64,000 nucleotides of DNA from Acidimicrobiia bacterium (GTDB lineage: Bacteria > Actinomycetota > Acidimicrobiia > IMCC26256 > JAOSJM01). The stretch lies in NCBI GenBank assembly GCA_027494165.1, contig JAOSJM010000001.1, forward strand, positions 1,434,001 through 1,498,000. The letters are read 5' to 3'. Every line of letters starts with the position of its first letter. The first letter of the stretch is position 1. Both the position numbers and the translations under genes were made by a program. Below the pieces are notes generated by a model that made no database searches, was not told the DNA's origin, and worked only from the letters and a program-made list of their open reading frames with translations. Positions 62,111 to 64,000 of the stretch are shown here, one piece after another.

Positions 62111-62940
62111 GCCCGGTCGCGCGGCTCCCGGAGCCGCGGGGCGACGGCCTCGCCGAGCACGGCGGCGTTCCCGGGGTCCGACGAGTCGACGGGCCCGAGG
62201 ACGAGCCAGGTCGCCCCGGCCTCGACGTAGGGAACGAGCAGCGACGCCAGGCGCTCGGGCCCGCCCACGAGCACCGCGGGTCCCGCCCCGAGGTGGGCCG
62301 CCTTCTCCCCGGCGGCCGCGTCGTCGGCGCCCGTCACCACGAGCCCGCCCCACGAGAGCGCGAAGCCCGGCCGGGTCGCCCGGGCGGACACCCCGGCGCC
62401 CTGGCGGGCGAAGACCCCGGGCGTGCCGCCCCAGCGGTTCCACCCGTCGGCCTCCTCGGCCGCCACCGCCCGGACCGGCGGTGCGCTGCCGCCCACCCAC
62501 ACGGGGTAGCCCCGGTCGCGGGCCGTCACCACCGCCTCGCGGAGCGCGCCGACCCGGTCCTCCGTCCGACCGAAGGGCAGGCCGAAGCTCTCGTTCTCCT
62601 CGCGGCTCTCGGCGTCACCCGAGCCGAACCCGGCCACCAGCCTGCCCCCGCTCACCCGGTGGGCCGTGTCGAGCGCCGCGGCCAGCGTCGCCGCGGGTCG
62701 CAGCGTGGCCCGGGCCACGAGCGTGCCCACCGCGACCTGCTCGGTCTCGGCCGCGATCGCCCCCAGCAGGACGGTCCCCTCCAGGGCCGGCCGGCGGGAG
62801 CCGTCGGCCGCGCGGCGGAAGAGGTGGTCGAAGACGAACACGCCGTCGAGCCCGGCTGCCTCGGCGGCCCGGGCGACGGTGAGCGGGACGTCGGGGTCCT
62901 CGTGGAACGACGGCAGCGTGATGCCGATCCGCACGGTCAC
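62101..62940 (-). CDS. LLM-class (luciferase-like) F420-dependent oxidoreductase
   Basis: 279-residue TIM-barrel protein. RIGITLPSFHEDPDVPLTVARAAEAAGLDGVFVFDHLFRR is the standard opening; LLGAIAAETEQVAVGTLVARATLRPAATLAAAL, GGRLVAGFGSGDAES and YPVWVGGSAPPVRAVAAEEADGWNRWGG follow. The last part is typical of F420-binding rather than FMN-binding members. The substrate is unknown. The ATG overlaps the stop of the ROK kinase gene. The presence of an F420:NADP reductase gene at the other end of the window fits. Confidence 0.85.
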   Translation of the reverse strand: MTVRIGITLPSFHEDPDVPLTVARAAEAAGLDGVFVFDHLFRRAADGSRRPALEGTVLLGAIAAETEQVAVGTLVARATLRPAATLAAALDTAHRVSGGRLVAGFGSGDAESREENESFGLPFGRTEDRVGALREAVVTARDRGYPVWVGGSAPPVRAVAAEEADGWNRWGGTPGVFARQGAGVSARATRPGFALSWGGLVVTGADDAAAGEKAAHLGAGPAVLVGGPERLASLLVPYVEAGATWLVLGPVDSSDPGNAAVLGEAVAPRLREPRDRAQL

Positions 62941-63930
62941 GGGCCCGCTCCGCCTCCGCCGCCGTCACCGCCGCCGTCACCGCCGCCGTCACCGACCAGC
63001 GTGCGGGCCAGGGCTGCCGCGCCGACCGCCCCGGCCCGCTCGCCGAGCTCCGCGGGCACGATCGGGACGGCCGGGCGGTAGGACCGGCCCTCGACGTGGT
63101 GCTCGAAGGCGACCCGGAGGGGGGCGAACAGCAGGTCGCCCAGCTCGACCAGCCCGCCGCCCACGACGATCCGCTCGGGGTCCAGGATGTTGGCGAGCGC
63201 GGCGAGCCCGAGCGCGACCCGATCCGCGTACTCCCCCACCAGGGCGAGCGCGTCCGCGTCGCCCTCCCGCGCGAGGTCGCCGACGTCGACCCCGGTGACC
63301 GCCGCGGGGTCCCCGCCCGCGCGGGCCAGGAGCGCGGGGGCGTCACCGGCCGAGGCCCACTCGGCGCCCATGCGGCCCAGCGCCGTCCCGGAGGCGTAGG
63401 CCTCCCAGTGCCCGGGCTCGCCGCACGCGCAGCGCGGCCCGCGGGGGTCGACGGTGAAGTGGCCGATCTCCGCCGCGAAGCCGTGGGCGCCCCGGTAGAT
63501 CGCACCGTCGGCGACGATGCCGCCTCCCACGCCGGTACCCAGGGTCACGACGAGGGCGTGCCGGGCGCCCCGTGCCGCGCCGTGGCACGCCTCCCCCAGG
63601 CCGCGGCGTTGGCGTCGTTGTCGACGACGACCGGGAGGCCGGTGGCGTCGGCGAGCGCCCGCCGCAGGGGCGCGTGGCGGAACCCGGGGATGTTCGGCGC
63701 GTACCGTACGACGCCGTCGCGGTCGACGAGCCCGGCGGCTCCGACGCCCAGGGCGGCGACCTCCGGCCGGGCCCGTCGCAGCTCCGCCACCACGTCGCGG
63801 GCGGCAGCCACGATCTCCTCCCACCGGTCCGGGGTCGGGACCCGAGCCTCCGCGAGGACGGAGCCGTCGGCGGCGACGGCCGCCCCGAGGACCTTGGTGC
63901 CCCCACGTCGAGCCCCAGCGTGGTCGCCAC
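62937..63930 (-). CDS. glk: ROK-family glucokinase, two probable frameshifts
   Basis: Sugar kinase, probably ATP or polyphosphate glucokinase. From GTG 63930: TTLGLDVGGTKVLGAAVAADG (phosphate loop, restored by one G near 63902), LGVGAAGLVDRDG, LPVVVDNDANAAAWGE (restored by one G near 63597; catalytic Asp), VVTLGTGVGGGIV, GAHGFAAEIGHFTVDP and RCACGEPGHWEAYASG. The zinc site is C-x-C-G-x2-G-H: the third Cys of the usual CxCGxxGC is His. Repaired length 331 residues. The C-terminus is a Gly-Asp repeat (GGGDGGGD). Confidence 0.88.
62957..62992 (-). repeat. Three 12-base tandem repeats at the 3' end of the glucokinase gene
   Basis: Three exact copies of CGCCGCCGTCAC (plus strand) code for the Gly-Gly-Gly-Asp-type tail. 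Being a multiple of three, copy changes keep the frame. Confidence 0.85.
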
Positions 63931-63980
63931 GGCCGGCGAGGCTACTCGCCGCCCGGCGGACGGCCGCCCTCGCTCGCCGA

Positions 63981-64000
63981 TCAGGACACGTCGATGTGGC
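63981..64000 (-). CDS. Possible 3' end of an upstream gene
   Basis: On the minus strand an open frame enters from the window edge and ends ...HIDVS and a TGA at 63983-63981, 51 bases before the glucokinase start. Only five codons are visible, so this is a guess based on gene density and strand. Nothing else is seen in 63931-64000. Confidence 0.25.

Noticed and set aside
1..64000. CRISPR arrays, insertion sequences, prophage or integrated elements, tRNA or rRNA genes
   Set aside because: I looked for regularly spaced repeats, transposase or integrase motifs and tRNA-like T-arms and saw none. Composition is uniform and gene content is core-like throughout.

Overview
The window is very GC-rich (well over 70 % by eye), densely packed and without rRNA, tRNA, IS or CRISPR. 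It looks like a chromosomal segment of an actinobacterium, most probably of the class Acidimicrobiia. The grounds are an actinobacterial division and cell-wall (dcw) cluster with sepF, yggT and divIVA; coenzyme F420 enzymes; an MshC-type mycothiol ligase; a meso-DAP-type MurE; DUF3040 and DUF58/MoxR/TgpA genes; and a secreted L,D-transpeptidase with GYWLVAxDGGIFxFGDA repeats, a repeat I associate with Acidimicrobiia. No gene-free stretch exceeds 300 bases.

Layout. 1-11.9 kb, mostly minus: mshC (cut by the edge), F420:NADP reductase, dnaE, a Dph6-like ligase, an alkaline-phosphatase-fold enzyme, an opposing Rrf2 regulator, rluD-lspA-dksA/traR, DUF167 and the L,D-transpeptidase. 12-15.1 kb: ileS (plus). 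15.1-33.3 kb, minus: in transcription order mraZ, rsmH, ftsL, ftsI, murE, mraY, murD, ftsW, murG, murC, murB, ftsQ, ftsZ, pgeF, yggS, sepF, yggT, divIVA. Most neighbours overlap by a few bases. murF is absent from its usual place between murE and mraY. 33.5-38.8 kb: an HNH nuclease, a small conserved protein and the moxR-DUF58-transglutaminase operon. 38.8-46.1 kb: DUF3040, a Gfo/Idh-type oxidoreductase, dinB, Nudix, polyprenyl-phosphate mannosyltransferase-like, endonuclease IV, acyl-CoA thioesterase and a phosphofructokinase with a pyrophosphate-type signature. 46.2-52.5 kb: glycerol kinase, acyltransferase, TetR, tandem Usp, aminotransferase and HAD phosphatase. 52.5-62.9 kb: a probable sterol side-chain catabolic group. 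It has two thiolase-fold proteins without the usual cysteine, a double DUF35 protein, an acyl-CoA synthetase, a CYP125/142-like P450 and an EchA19-like hydratase. Two nearly identical KstR-like operators lie in the two divergent promoter regions. The window ends in an F420-type luciferase-like enzyme and a ROK glucokinase.

Sequence quality matters here. About 20 genes, many of them essential, carry roughly 30 frame breaks. Most fall in runs of G or C and can be repaired by adding one base (sometimes two). Repaired lengths come out as whole codons with family-typical sizes. I therefore annotate these as single intact genes with probable homopolymer-compression errors (long-read type), not as pseudogenes.

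The regulatory DNA is unusually legible: a DnaA-box cluster before dnaE, a consensus promoter inside a GTGG-repeat array before mraZ, nested palindromes before ftsZ, a perfect-arm TetR operator, two KstR-like boxes, and several -10 hexamers 6-9 bases before start codons that suggest leaderless transcripts.
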